Shown piece after piece: positions 20,539-26,738 of a stretch of 26,738 bases of DNA. The translations under genes and the position numbers were made by a program. The notes under the pieces were generated by a model that had not been told where the DNA came from, ran no database searches, and was given only the letters and a program-made list of their open reading frames with translations. The number at the start of each line of letters is the position of its first letter. Positions within the stretch are counted from its first letter, which is position 1. The stretch comes from a virus, in the IMG/VR virus record IMGVR_UViG_3300042691_009454, positions 1 through 26,738 of that record, one strand, 5' to 3'.

Positions 20539-21195
20539 ATGAGTGAAGTCGTAAAGTTTGCCGGCGCCAACCTGCCGTCGGTCAAGTCGCTGTCGTCGGC
20601 GCTGCGCTCGATTGAGGCAGATGTCGGTGGCCCGAACGGGATGGTCATCCTGAAGATGGACAAGACCGGCCACTGGGTGTTCGGCGCAGACCAGACCGAA
20701 GTCGAGGATGACAGCATCTGGGCGGTCAATCCGTTCTCGTTCGTCCACGGCTTTATTGCGTGGGGCGAAGGCACCGTGCTGGCCGAGAAGATGGCGCCGG
20801 TGCAAGACCCGCTGCCGGAAACCGGGCCGGCGCCGGAAGGCGCCAAGCGCGGCTGGGAAATGCAGGTCGGCATGTCGCTGGCATGCACCAACGGCGAAGA
20901 CGAAGGGATGCAGGCCCGCTACACCGTCACGTCGGTGGGCGGCAAGAAGGCCGTGCAGGCGCTGGCTATTGCCATCGCCGAACAGGTCGATGCCAACCCC
21001 GAGAAGCCGGTGCCGCTGGTGCGCCTGAAGAAGGAGCACTACCAGCACAAGTCGTACGGCCGTATCTTCACGCCGGTGTTCGACATCACCGGCTGGACTT
21101 CGCTCGACGCCAGCGCGGCGCCCGAACCGGAGCAGGACGGCCCTGACGCTGAAGAAACAACCGAAGAAGCCCCGCGCCGTCGGCGCCGCGGTTAA
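20539..21195 (+). CDS. probable ssDNA-binding protein (DUF2815 position)
   Basis: 218 residues. The ATG has AAAGG 9 bases upstream. The middle is beta-rich (GMVILKMDKTGHWVFGADQT, NPFSFVHGFIAWGEG, YGRIFTPVFDITGW) and could form an OB-like fold. The C-terminus is acidic (EPEQDGPDAEETTEEAP), as in many single-stranded DNA-binding proteins, but ends in a run of Arg and Gly (RRRRRG). The place between DUF2800 and DNA polymerase is where phages of this type usually encode DUF2815, an ssDNA-binding family. I do not see a decisive family signature, so the assignment rests on position, tail and fold impression. Confidence 0.65.
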   Translation: MSEVVKFAGANLPSVKSLSSALRSIEADVGGPNGMVILKMDKTGHWVFGADQTEVEDDSIWAVNPFSFVHGFIAWGEGTVLAEKMAPVQDPLPETGPAPEGAKRGWEMQVGMSLACTNGEDEGMQARYTVTSVGGKKAVQALAIAIAEQVDANPEKPVPLVRLKKEHYQHKSYGRIFTPVFDITGWTSLDASAAPEPEQDGPDAEETTEEAPRRRRRG

Positions 21196-21297
21196 TCGGT
21201 AAGCGAAAGCCGGGGCACACTTTTGGGTGAAGGCGGTCAGCACCGCTGTCAATCGAACCTCAAGGCCCCGGTGAGTAGCGGTTGAAGTGAGGCAACC
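21196..21297 (+). promoter_or_regulatory. structured leader of the DNA polymerase gene
   Basis: 102 non-coding bases with nested base pairing. A 7-bp stem CCGGGGC (21210-21216) and GCCCCGG (21265-21271) encloses a hairpin GCGGT-CAGC-ACCGC (21233-21246). After it, a third hairpin (21279-21298) covers the polymerase ribosome site. No open frame and no T-run is present, so this is neither a gene nor an intrinsic terminator. A cis-acting RNA or small RNA is the best reading. Confidence 0.6.
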
Positions 21298-21298
21298 G
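21279..21298 (+). promoter_or_regulatory. hairpin enclosing the ribosome site of the DNA polymerase
   Basis: A 6-bp stem CGGTTG (21279-21284) and CAACCG (21293-21298) around an eight-base loop AAGTGAGG that carries the GAGG Shine-Dalgarno. The last paired base is the first base of the GTG start. This resembles the translational operator hairpin of T4/RB69 DNA polymerase (gp43) in concept, although that polymerase is of another family. It could allow self-regulation or binding of another protein. Confidence 0.6.
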
Positions 21299-23289
21299 TG
21301 ACGATACTCTGGCTTGATTTCGAGACGCGGTCGCGCTGCGACCTGAAAAGCAAAGGCGTCTACAACTACGCGATGGACGCCAGCACCGACGTGCTGTGCA
21401 TGTCCTACGCCTTCGATGACGAAGAGGTGCGGACGTGGCTGCCAGACCAGCCTTTCCCGCAAGCCGTCGCCAACCACAAGGGCCAGATACGCGCGCACAA
21501 CGCCGCGTTCGAGCGCCTGATCTTCTGGTACGTGCTCCAGATCGACTTCGACCTTGAGCAGTTCTACTGCACCGCGACGCAGGCCCGCGCCAACTGCGCG
21601 CCGGGCAGCCTTGAGGATGTCGGCCGCTTCGCCGGCGCTGGGATGCGTAAGGACCACCGTGGCAGCCAACTCATTCGGCTATTGTCGATCCCGCAGGCTG
21701 ATGGCACCTTCCGCGAAGACGCTGACCTGATGGATGAGATGGTCCGCTACTGCGAACAGGATGTGCGGGCCATGCGGGCGATCAGCAAGGCGCAGCGGGA
21801 GTTGTCGGGGGATGAACTGCACGACTATCACGTTAACGAGCGTATCAATGACCGCGGTGTCCTGCTTGATAAACCTCTGGCTCTGGCGGCGGTGCGCTAC
21901 GCAGAAGCGGAAGCTGTCGAGATACAGGGCATCGTATGCGAAGTTACTGAAGGCGTGGTCACGTCGGTCCGCAGCCCGAAAATGCGGTCATGGGTTCTCG
22001 ACCGCGTCGGTCCGGAAGCCCTGAAGTTGGCCACCGTTTACAAGGACGGCGAAGCGAAGCTATCCATTGACAAGAACGTGCGCGCCAACCTGCTGGCGCT
22101 GGTGGAGGAGAACGCCGATGAGGTGCCGGCTGAAGTGGCGGAAGTTATCCAGTGCGCGGATGATCTCTGGGCCTCGTCCGTTGCGAAGTTTAGTCGCGCC
22201 GCAGCGCTTGCTGATGAGGAGGATAGCCGAGTTAGAGGAGCGTTTGTATTTGCAGGAGGTAGCGCTACTGGCCGCGCTTCATCATATGGGCTTCAGCTCC
22301 AAAATTTCCCCCGCAAGTGCGCCGACGACCCTGCATTAGTTCGTCAGGCTTTGGTGCGCGGGCACCAGATTGTTCCGCAGTTCGGCAAGCGCGTCACGGA
22401 CGTGCTAAAAGGAATGCTTCGGCCGTCCCTTATGGCACCTGCCGGCCGCGCGTTTGTCGTGTACGATTGGTCTTCAATCGAAGCCCGCGTCAACCCGTGG
22501 TTGTCCACGCACCCTTCGGCGCAAGACGTGCTCGACGTGTTTGCCGGCGGTCGCGACATTTACTGCCGCGAAGCGGCCGCTATTTTTCGGGAAAACGAAC
22601 TCGACATTTTGCGCGAGTACGAGGAAACCGGAAAGTCAGACCGTCGCCAGCAAGGCAAGGTGGCAATTCTCGCGTGTGGGTTCTCGGGGGGTGTAGGCGC
22701 CTTCGCCGCTATGGGCCGAATTTATAATGTTATTTTGCCTGAAAGCGATGCTTTGCGCACTGTTCAAGCGTGGCGCAGGGCTAACCCTTGGGCGCCATAC
22801 TTCTGGTCCAAGCTGGAAAACGCATACATGGCAGCTATGCGCAACCCCGGAAAAGAGTTCACCGCGGGGCGTGTAACCTACCTATTTGACAAGCAGCACC
22901 TTTGGTACGCCCTGCCAAGCGGGCGCATTCTTTGCTACCCCTTTGCTCAGTTCGACGACGAGGGCAATCTGACGTACGCCAAAGCGTCATGGAAGCCGTC
23001 CGCCGACGCAAAGGAATGGCCGCGGGGGCGCTTGTGGAAAGGGTTGGCCTGTGAAAACGTCGTACAAGCCACGGCGCACGATATTTTGCGCAGCGCTTTA
23101 CGCCGATTAGACGCCGAAGGGTTTGCAACCGTAGGCCACATACATGACGAAATTATTGTCGAGTGCGATGAAGCTGACGCCGAGCAAACTGCACGGCGGG
23201 TCCATCAAATAATGACGGAAAACCCGTCGTGGGCGACTGGATTGCCTCTTGCCGCCGAAGGCAAAGTAATGTTACGGTATGGCAAATAA
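21298..23289 (+). CDS. family-A DNA polymerase with 3'-5' exonuclease
   Basis: 663 residues from GTG 21298. Exonuclease: D7 and E9 (WLDFET), AHNAAFER (motif II), YCEQD (motif III). Polymerase: motif A VVYDWSSIEARV (D390), motif B RRQQGKVAILACGFSGG (R449, K454), motif C HIHDEIIVE (H616, D617, E618). All catalytic residues are present, with no 5'-3' exonuclease domain, as in T7-type replicases. By alignment from K454, the residue matching E. coli Phe762 is Leu458, the Leu type reported to be common among environmental phages. The first 300 codons are GC-ending; from about 22190 to the stop the codons are AT-richer, like the HNH gene that follows. This suggests replacement of the palm/fingers half by recombination. 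Confidence 0.96.
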   Translation: MTILWLDFETRSRCDLKSKGVYNYAMDASTDVLCMSYAFDDEEVRTWLPDQPFPQAVANHKGQIRAHNAAFERLIFWYVLQIDFDLEQFYCTATQARANCAPGSLEDVGRFAGAGMRKDHRGSQLIRLLSIPQADGTFREDADLMDEMVRYCEQDVRAMRAISKAQRELSGDELHDYHVNERINDRGVLLDKPLALAAVRYAEAEAVEIQGIVCEVTEGVVTSVRSPKMRSWVLDRVGPEALKLATVYKDGEAKLSIDKNVRANLLALVEENADEVPAEVAEVIQCADDLWASSVAKFSRAAALADEEDSRVRGAFVFAGGSATGRASSYGLQLQNFPRKCADDPALVRQALVRGHQIVPQFGKRVTDVLKGMLRPSLMAPAGRAFVVYDWSSIEARVNPWLSTHPSAQDVLDVFAGGRDIYCREAAAIFRENELDILREYEETGKSDRRQQGKVAILACGFSGGVGAFAAMGRIYNVILPESDALRTVQAWRRANPWAPYFWSKLENAYMAAMRNPGKEFTAGRVTYLFDKQHLWYALPSGRILCYPFAQFDDEGNLTYAKASWKPSADAKEWPRGRLWKGLACENVVQATAHDILRSALRRLDAEGFATVGHIHDEIIVECDEADAEQTARRVHQIMTENPSWATGLPLAAEGKVMLRYGK

Positions 23290-23304
23290 CTTGTGAGGTT
23301 TGCT

Positions 23305-23802
23305 ATGGCCTTGTCGGCAGAAAGATTGAAGCAACTGCTGGATTACGACGCGCGTACCGGTGAGTTCTATTGGTTGAACACCAAAGGCCGAGCTAAAGCC
23401 GGCAAACGCGCCGGCGGGACCGATGCCTACGGCTACCGTGTAATTCGCGTGGATGGTGTCCTCTATAAGGCGCACCGCTTGGCATGGCTTTGGTGTTACG
23501 GGCGCTGGCCGGACGGATTGCTAGACCATATTGACCGCACGAAAAACAACAACAGCATAGAAAATCTGCGCGAGGTGTCGCAGTCAGAAAACATGCACAA
23601 CGCTAACAAGCGCAGCAAAAGCGGCGTGCCGGGCGTGCGCTGGCGCGAAGAAAGGCGTCGATGGGTCGCACAAATTCGTGTCGGATACCGCAACCATGTG
23701 ATAGGCTCTTTCGCCACTAAGAACGAAGCCATAGCGGCGCGGCGCGCGGCGGAGAGAAACATGGTTTCTTCAATCTATAAAACGGGAGCAAGCGATGAGT
23801 GA
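23305..23802 (+). CDS. HNH homing endonuclease with AP2-like domain, after DNA polymerase
   Basis: 165 residues from ATG 23305, with GAGG (23295-23298) 6 bases upstream; a GTG at 23293 is not needed. N-terminal module (RLKQLLDYDARTGEFYWL), HNH_3 core AHRLAWLWCYGRWPDGLLDH with H57, D74 and H75, then NNNSIENLREV with N87. A C-terminal AP2-like segment at 107-152 (GVPGVRWREERRRWVAQIRV, GSFATKNEAIAARRAAE) should bind DNA. It lies 15 bases after the polymerase stop and overlaps the primase start by 8 bases, a compact insertion between two essential replication genes. Its composition matches the AT-richer half of the polymerase, so both may have arrived together. Confidence 0.93.
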   Translation: MALSAERLKQLLDYDARTGEFYWLNTKGRAKAGKRAGGTDAYGYRVIRVDGVLYKAHRLAWLWCYGRWPDGLLDHIDRTKNNNSIENLREVSQSENMHNANKRSKSGVPGVRWREERRRWVAQIRVGYRNHVIGSFATKNEAIAARRAAERNMVSSIYKTGASDE

Positions 23803-26140
23803 GGATCGCGACCAATTTATCGAGTTCATTACCAATCTGGGTGACGTGGACGGCGAGACAGCGCTGCTGCTGCTCCAGAAGCCGAGCAAGGACGGCGACG
23901 GCAACCTCATCTACCACGGTGACGGCGTACCCAAGGCGTCGTTTCCGGCGTACTACCCGAGCAAGGCCAAGATCAAGGACGGCGAGGCGTGGTACGTCAA
24001 CACCGGCGCGTTCATCATTGACCGGTTCAAGGACGGCAAGCCCAGCGCCAAGCGCGAGAACTGCGACTACGTCCTGTTCATGATGCTGGACGATGTCGGC
24101 ACCAAGTCGAAGACGCCGCCGCTGGAGCCGACGTGGGTCATGGAAACGTCCGAAGGGTCGTTCCAGTGGGGCTACGTCTTCAGCGAACAGCCGACCAAGC
24201 ATGAGTTCAGCGCGGCGATCAAGGCGATTGCCGAAGCAGGCTACACGGACCCCGGCGCGACCAACCCGGTGCGCAACTGCCGCGTGCCGGGCAGCGTCAA
24301 TCTCAAGCAGGGGCGGAACAACTTCCGCGCCCGGCTGGTCGAATTCCACCCCGAGCGCGAATACACGCTGGATGACATCTGCAAGGCGCTGGACGTGCAG
24401 CCAGCCGAACCCGACAGTGCCGACTACAAGTCGGTCAGCATCCGCGACACCGGCGGCGACACGGTGCTGCAATGGCTGTCGGACAACAACCTCGTGCTGT
24501 CCAAGGTCAACAACGAAGGCTGGTGCGGGATTGTCTGCCCGAACCACGCCGAGCACAGCGACGGCAACCTAGAGGCCCGCTACAAGCCGCTCGACCGGTC
24601 GTTCTGCTGCTATCACGGCCATTGCCAGCATCTCGACAGCCGCGCGTTCCTCGACTGGGTCGCGGCGAATGACGGGCCGCAGGTGACGCCGGGGCTGCGC
24701 GACGAACTGATCGCCGAGCGGATGCGGATGATGGCCGAGAAGATCACGCCGACTATGGCTTACCCTGACGAGGCCGCGGCTATCGTCCGCGAGGTCGAGC
24801 GCAAAGAAGCCGGGAGGTTGGAGAAAAGCGAATGGTTTGACCGCTTCGCCTATATCCAGTCCGACGACAGCTACTTTGACATGGTGACCCGCCGGGAAAC
24901 GCCGCGCAACGTCTTCAATGCGCTCTACCGGCACGTTGACTGCCGGTCAGTGCATAGCAAGAAGCGCCAGATACAGGCGTCGGTCTATTTCGACGAGCGC
25001 CGGCAGGAGTGCGGTGCCAAGGCTCTGACCGGTGTGACCTACGCGCCGGGCGAAGACGTGCTGGTGGCGCGTGACGGGCTGGTTTACGGCAACACATGGG
25101 TCAACCACCGCCCGGACATGTCGGGCAGCGACACGATCCCCGATGGCGACATCGCGATCTGGCTGGACCACTGCCGCGCGCTGGTGCCCGAGCCGGTCGA
25201 ACTGGAGCACATGCTGAACGTCATGGCGTTCAAGGTGCAGCACGCCAACGTCAAGATCAACCACGCGGTGCTGCACGGCGGCGACGAAGGCTGCGGTAAG
25301 GACAGCATGTGGGCGCCGTTCCTGTGGGCGATTGGCGGTGTGCACCAGCACAACCGGTCGATCATTGAGAACAAGGGCCTCGACAGCCAATGGGGCTACG
25401 GCCTGCAAGCTGAAGTCGTGATCCTGAACGAACTCAAGGAACCCGAAGCGCGTGAGCGCCGGGCGCTGGCCAACCGGCTCAAGCCGATCATCGCCGCGCC
25501 GCCTGAGACGCTGACGATCAACCGCAAGGGGCTGCATCCGTACGAGATGCTGAACCGTCTTCAGGTTATCGCGTTTACCAATGACCCGCTGCCGATCACG
25601 ATCCCGACACAAGATCGCCGCTGGTTTTGCGTCTGGAGCCATGCCCCCCGGATGGACCCGGACGCGGCCCAAGCGCTGTGGGCTTGGTACAAGCGCGGTG
25701 GGTTTGAAAAGATCGCCGCGTGGCTGTGGCAGCGTAACGTCGCGCGGTTCAATCCGGCAGCCGCGCCGCCAGTGACCGAGTGGAAGCTGAACATGGTCGA
25801 GCACGGCCTGAGCGTGGCCGAGAGTTTCCTTGTCGAACTGATGCAGAAGCGTGTCGGGCCGTTCATGTCGGGCATTGTCGCCGGGCCGTTCCACAAGCTG
25901 TGCGACACGATTGCGGCTGGGCACGTTCCAGCCGGCACGAAGGTGCCGCAGGCGGCGCTGCTGCACGCGTTCAAGGAAGCAGGCTGGGTTGACTGCGGCC
26001 GGATCGGCTCGACCGAATACCAGACCAAGAAGCATATTTACGCTGCGCCGGACGTGGCAACGCGTTACTCCAAGTCTGACCTGCGGCGCATGGCAGAGGG
26101 GGTTGCATCGACTGACGCAAAGGTGGTAAGCCTGCGTTGA
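23795..26140 (+). CDS. primase-helicase (RepB-type primase + D5-like SF3 helicase)
   Basis: 781 residues; ATG preceded by GGGAG. The N-terminal 200 residues resemble an archaeo-eukaryotic-type (RepB) primase, with MMLDDVGTK (D99, D100) as the metal site and NPVRNCRVPGSVNLK. At about 245-280 a Cys/His-rich segment (CGIVCPNHAEHSDGN, then CCYHGHC) may bind zinc. The C-terminal half is a DUF5906/D5-like superfamily-3 helicase: Walker A GGDEGCGKD (495-503), Walker B-like VVILNELKE, and the SF3 signature FTNDPLPI followed by DRRWFCVW. The protein would prime and unwind DNA for the adjacent polymerase. It is the last gene before a strong terminator. Codons return to the GC-rich type, unlike the gene before. 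Confidence 0.92.
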   Translation: MSEDRDQFIEFITNLGDVDGETALLLLQKPSKDGDGNLIYHGDGVPKASFPAYYPSKAKIKDGEAWYVNTGAFIIDRFKDGKPSAKRENCDYVLFMMLDDVGTKSKTPPLEPTWVMETSEGSFQWGYVFSEQPTKHEFSAAIKAIAEAGYTDPGATNPVRNCRVPGSVNLKQGRNNFRARLVEFHPEREYTLDDICKALDVQPAEPDSADYKSVSIRDTGGDTVLQWLSDNNLVLSKVNNEGWCGIVCPNHAEHSDGNLEARYKPLDRSFCCYHGHCQHLDSRAFLDWVAANDGPQVTPGLRDELIAERMRMMAEKITPTMAYPDEAAAIVREVERKEAGRLEKSEWFDRFAYIQSDDSYFDMVTRRETPRNVFNALYRHVDCRSVHSKKRQIQASVYFDERRQECGAKALTGVTYAPGEDVLVARDGLVYGNTWVNHRPDMSGSDTIPDGDIAIWLDHCRALVPEPVELEHMLNVMAFKVQHANVKINHAVLHGGDEGCGKDSMWAPFLWAIGGVHQHNRSIIENKGLDSQWGYGLQAEVVILNELKEPEARERRALANRLKPIIAAPPETLTINRKGLHPYEMLNRLQVIAFTNDPLPITIPTQDRRWFCVWSHAPRMDPDAAQALWAWYKRGGFEKIAAWLWQRNVARFNPAAAPPVTEWKLNMVEHGLSVAESFLVELMQKRVGPFMSGIVAGPFHKLCDTIAAGHVPAGTKVPQAALLHAFKEAGWVDCGRIGSTEYQTKKHIYAAPDVATRYSKSDLRRMAEGVASTDAKVVSLR

Positions 26141-26166
26141 TCGGTTTGCTCCATCGGTCAGACACT

Positions 26167-26204
26167 AAGCCCCGGCGGTCCTCACTCCGCCGGGGCTTTT
26201 TCTT
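26167..26204 (+). terminator. strong intrinsic terminator of the replication operon
   Basis: A perfect 12-bp GC-rich stem, AAGCCCCGGCGG (26167-26178) and CCGCCGGGGCTT (26187-26198), with an eight-base loop. It is followed by TTTTCTTT on the + strand, the classic Rho-independent form. It lies 26 bases after the primase stop. The other strand has no T-run after the stem, so it acts only rightward; it also shields the leftward genes that end at 26204. Confidence 0.93.
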
Positions 26205-26410
26205 TATCGGATGCGCGTGACGGTCATCACGCCGGCCTTGGTGCGGCAGCGGTAGCCGCGGTCATTGCGCACGCCGAATTGGCTGACGTTGCGGCAGAGC
26301 CGCTTGATGTCGGCTGGCGTGGCAGCCGGCAGCGTAATGCAGTCGCCCACTGCCATCTCGCGCAGCGGGTAGATCGGCGGTCGGCCGAAGGTCTTAGAAG
26401 CGGATGTCAT
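26204..26410 (-). CDS. small basic protein of the leftward right-end operon
   Basis: 68 residues from ATG 26410. It reads TFGRPPIYPLREMAVGDCIT, then LPAATPADIKRLCRNVSQFG and ends YRCRTKAGVMTVTRIR. It is a small mixed domain with an Arg/Lys-rich C-terminus that I recognise as a short conserved phage type often with DNA-binding character, but no named function. It overlaps the end of the tiny 27-residue gene by 17 bases and ends at the tail of the terminator of the opposite operon. A DNA-binding regulator is a guess from charge. Confidence 0.72.
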   Translation of the reverse strand: MTSASKTFGRPPIYPLREMAVGDCITLPAATPADIKRLCRNVSQFGVRNDRGYRCRTKAGVMTVTRIR

Positions 26411-26477
26411 CAGGTTCCCAATCGTAAACGTCCCAACCGAAGTTGGTCCATATCCAGTGGCGCAGTGCGGGGGTCAT
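26394..26477 (-). CDS. 27-residue Trp-rich micro-gene (putative)
   Basis: ATG at 26477 overlaps the stop of the upstream gene (ATGA, 26474-26477), and the TAA end lies inside the first codons of the next gene. The product, MTPALRHWIWTNFGWDV followed by YDWEPDDIRF, has four Trp, one Tyr and an acidic C-terminal part. It fills exactly the space between two leftward genes, which supports real translation by coupling. It is too short for any fold assignment; it may bind a partner protein or a membrane surface. Confidence 0.5.
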   Translation of the reverse strand: MTPALRHWIWTNFGWDVYDWEPDDIRF

Positions 26478-26738
26478 GGCTTGGCTCCTAGGGCTTGGCG
26501 GGCGCTATCGTGCAACGGGTCGAACTCTTCGCCGGACATGATGGCAAACCGCTTGCGCTGGTACGACCGGACGCGCTCACGAAACGCAGCGTCATCTCCC
26601 CGGCAAATGTCGTCCAGAGTGTCGATGTCGTCGAGCAGCGCCCATAGTGCAGCCTTTTCGACTGTGACCCGCTCCACCTCCGCGCGCAGGGCTTCGATGC
26701 GGTCGGCTGCTAGATCAATATCCTCTGCGATCACGAAA
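26474..26738 (-). CDS. coiled-coil hypothetical protein, 5' end near or beyond the window
   Basis: At least 86 residues. A GTG at 26734 gives a plausible start (IAEDIDLAADRIEALRAEVE), but the frame stays open to the edge, so the gene may begin upstream. The first 45 residues form a heptad-like coiled coil (LAADRIEALRAEVERVTVEK, ALWALLDDIDTL), followed by a charged region with RERVRSYQRKRFAIM and a short end. It is the first visible gene of the leftward group and overlaps the micro-gene by 4 bases. No known family recognised. Confidence 0.7.
   Translation of the reverse strand, partial: FVIAEDIDLAADRIEALRAEVERVTVEKAALWALLDDIDTLDDICRGDDAAFRERVRSYQRKRFAIMSGEEFDPLHDSARQALGAKP

Noticed and set aside
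21230-21275. T-loop-like GGTTCGATT on the - strand suggesting a tRNA
   Set aside because: The bases on either side do not form a T stem, and no acceptor, D or anticodon arm can be placed.
20473-21669. A 398-residue open frame on the - strand opposite the ssDNA-binding-like and polymerase genes
   Set aside because: Arg/Val/His-rich shadow frame; it crosses two real genes and the structured leader and has no recognisable motif.
24947-26035. A 362-residue open frame on the - strand opposite the primase-helicase
   Set aside because: Shadow of GC-rich codons; the + strand has clear Walker A and SF3 motifs.
1-26738. Diversity-generating retroelement, expected by analogy with BPP-1-like phages
   Set aside because: No reverse transcriptase motif (YxDD) and no near-identical template/variable repeat pair were seen by eye.
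1-26738. Integrase, excisionase, repressor, CRISPR array or toxin-antitoxin pair
   Set aside because: No tyrosine or serine recombinase signature, no regularly spaced repeats and no convincing toxin motif were found among the supported genes.

Overview
This window is a contiguous piece of a tailed-phage genome (Caudoviricetes, short-tailed podovirus type), with no bacterial housekeeping genes. The structural genes follow the P22-like plan (portal, scaffold, coat, gp4-like adaptor, gp10-like hub, needle/fibre-type protein, GNAT-like protein, three ejection proteins). The replication genes are of the family-A DNA polymerase type (DUF2800 nuclease, DNA polymerase, primase-helicase, VRR-NUC nuclease, SNF2 helicase), a set that recalls Bordetella BPP-1-like phages. 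GC content is high, most genes prefer C/G at wobble positions, and GTG starts are common, which fits a high-GC Gram-negative (proteobacterial) host; the spanin pair also points to a Gram-negative host. No integrase, repressor, reverse transcriptase, tRNA or CRISPR array is visible, so lifestyle cannot be decided. The terminase is presumably just upstream of position 1.

Layout. 1-3311 (+): the 3' end of the portal gene, a small Dps-like helical protein, two small structural proteins, an S74-chaperone-tipped fibre protein and a P22-tailspike-head-like tail protein. 3455-6648 (+): scaffold, coat, two small beta-rich virion proteins and an acidic protein with an AT-hook; three TTCG-capped hairpins separate these genes after the coat gene. 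6652-11063 (+): adaptor, hub, needle-like and accessory genes, interrupted at 7359-7895 by an antisense HNH endonuclease. 11063-15242 (+): three ejection proteins. 15269-16675 (+): lysis cassette (two small membrane proteins, T7-lysozyme-like amidase, holin, and an overlapping Rz/Rz1-type spanin pair).

16617-19099 (-): DUF3310 protein, small basic protein, SNF2-type helicase, HNH endonuclease, VRR-NUC nuclease, transcribed from a divergent promoter region near 19100-19197. 19198-26140 (+): small protein, DUF2800 PD-(D/E)XK nuclease, probable ssDNA-binding protein, family-A DNA polymerase behind a structured 100-nt leader, HNH endonuclease, primase-helicase, and a strong intrinsic terminator. 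26204-26738 (-): three tightly overlapped small genes, including a 27-residue Trp-rich one.

The genome is mosaic. The fibre genes, the later ejection/lysis genes, the 3' half of the DNA polymerase and all three HNH genes use visibly more A/T-ending codons than their neighbours. The three homing-type HNH genes sit beside essential genes (hub, helicase, DNA polymerase/primase). I do not see one clear new defence or anti-defence system. The most promising unexplained signals are the RNA structure over the DNA polymerase start, the stacked TTCG hairpins, the HTH inserted inside an HNH enzyme, the shared acidic repeat in two virion proteins, and the Dps-like protein next to the portal.
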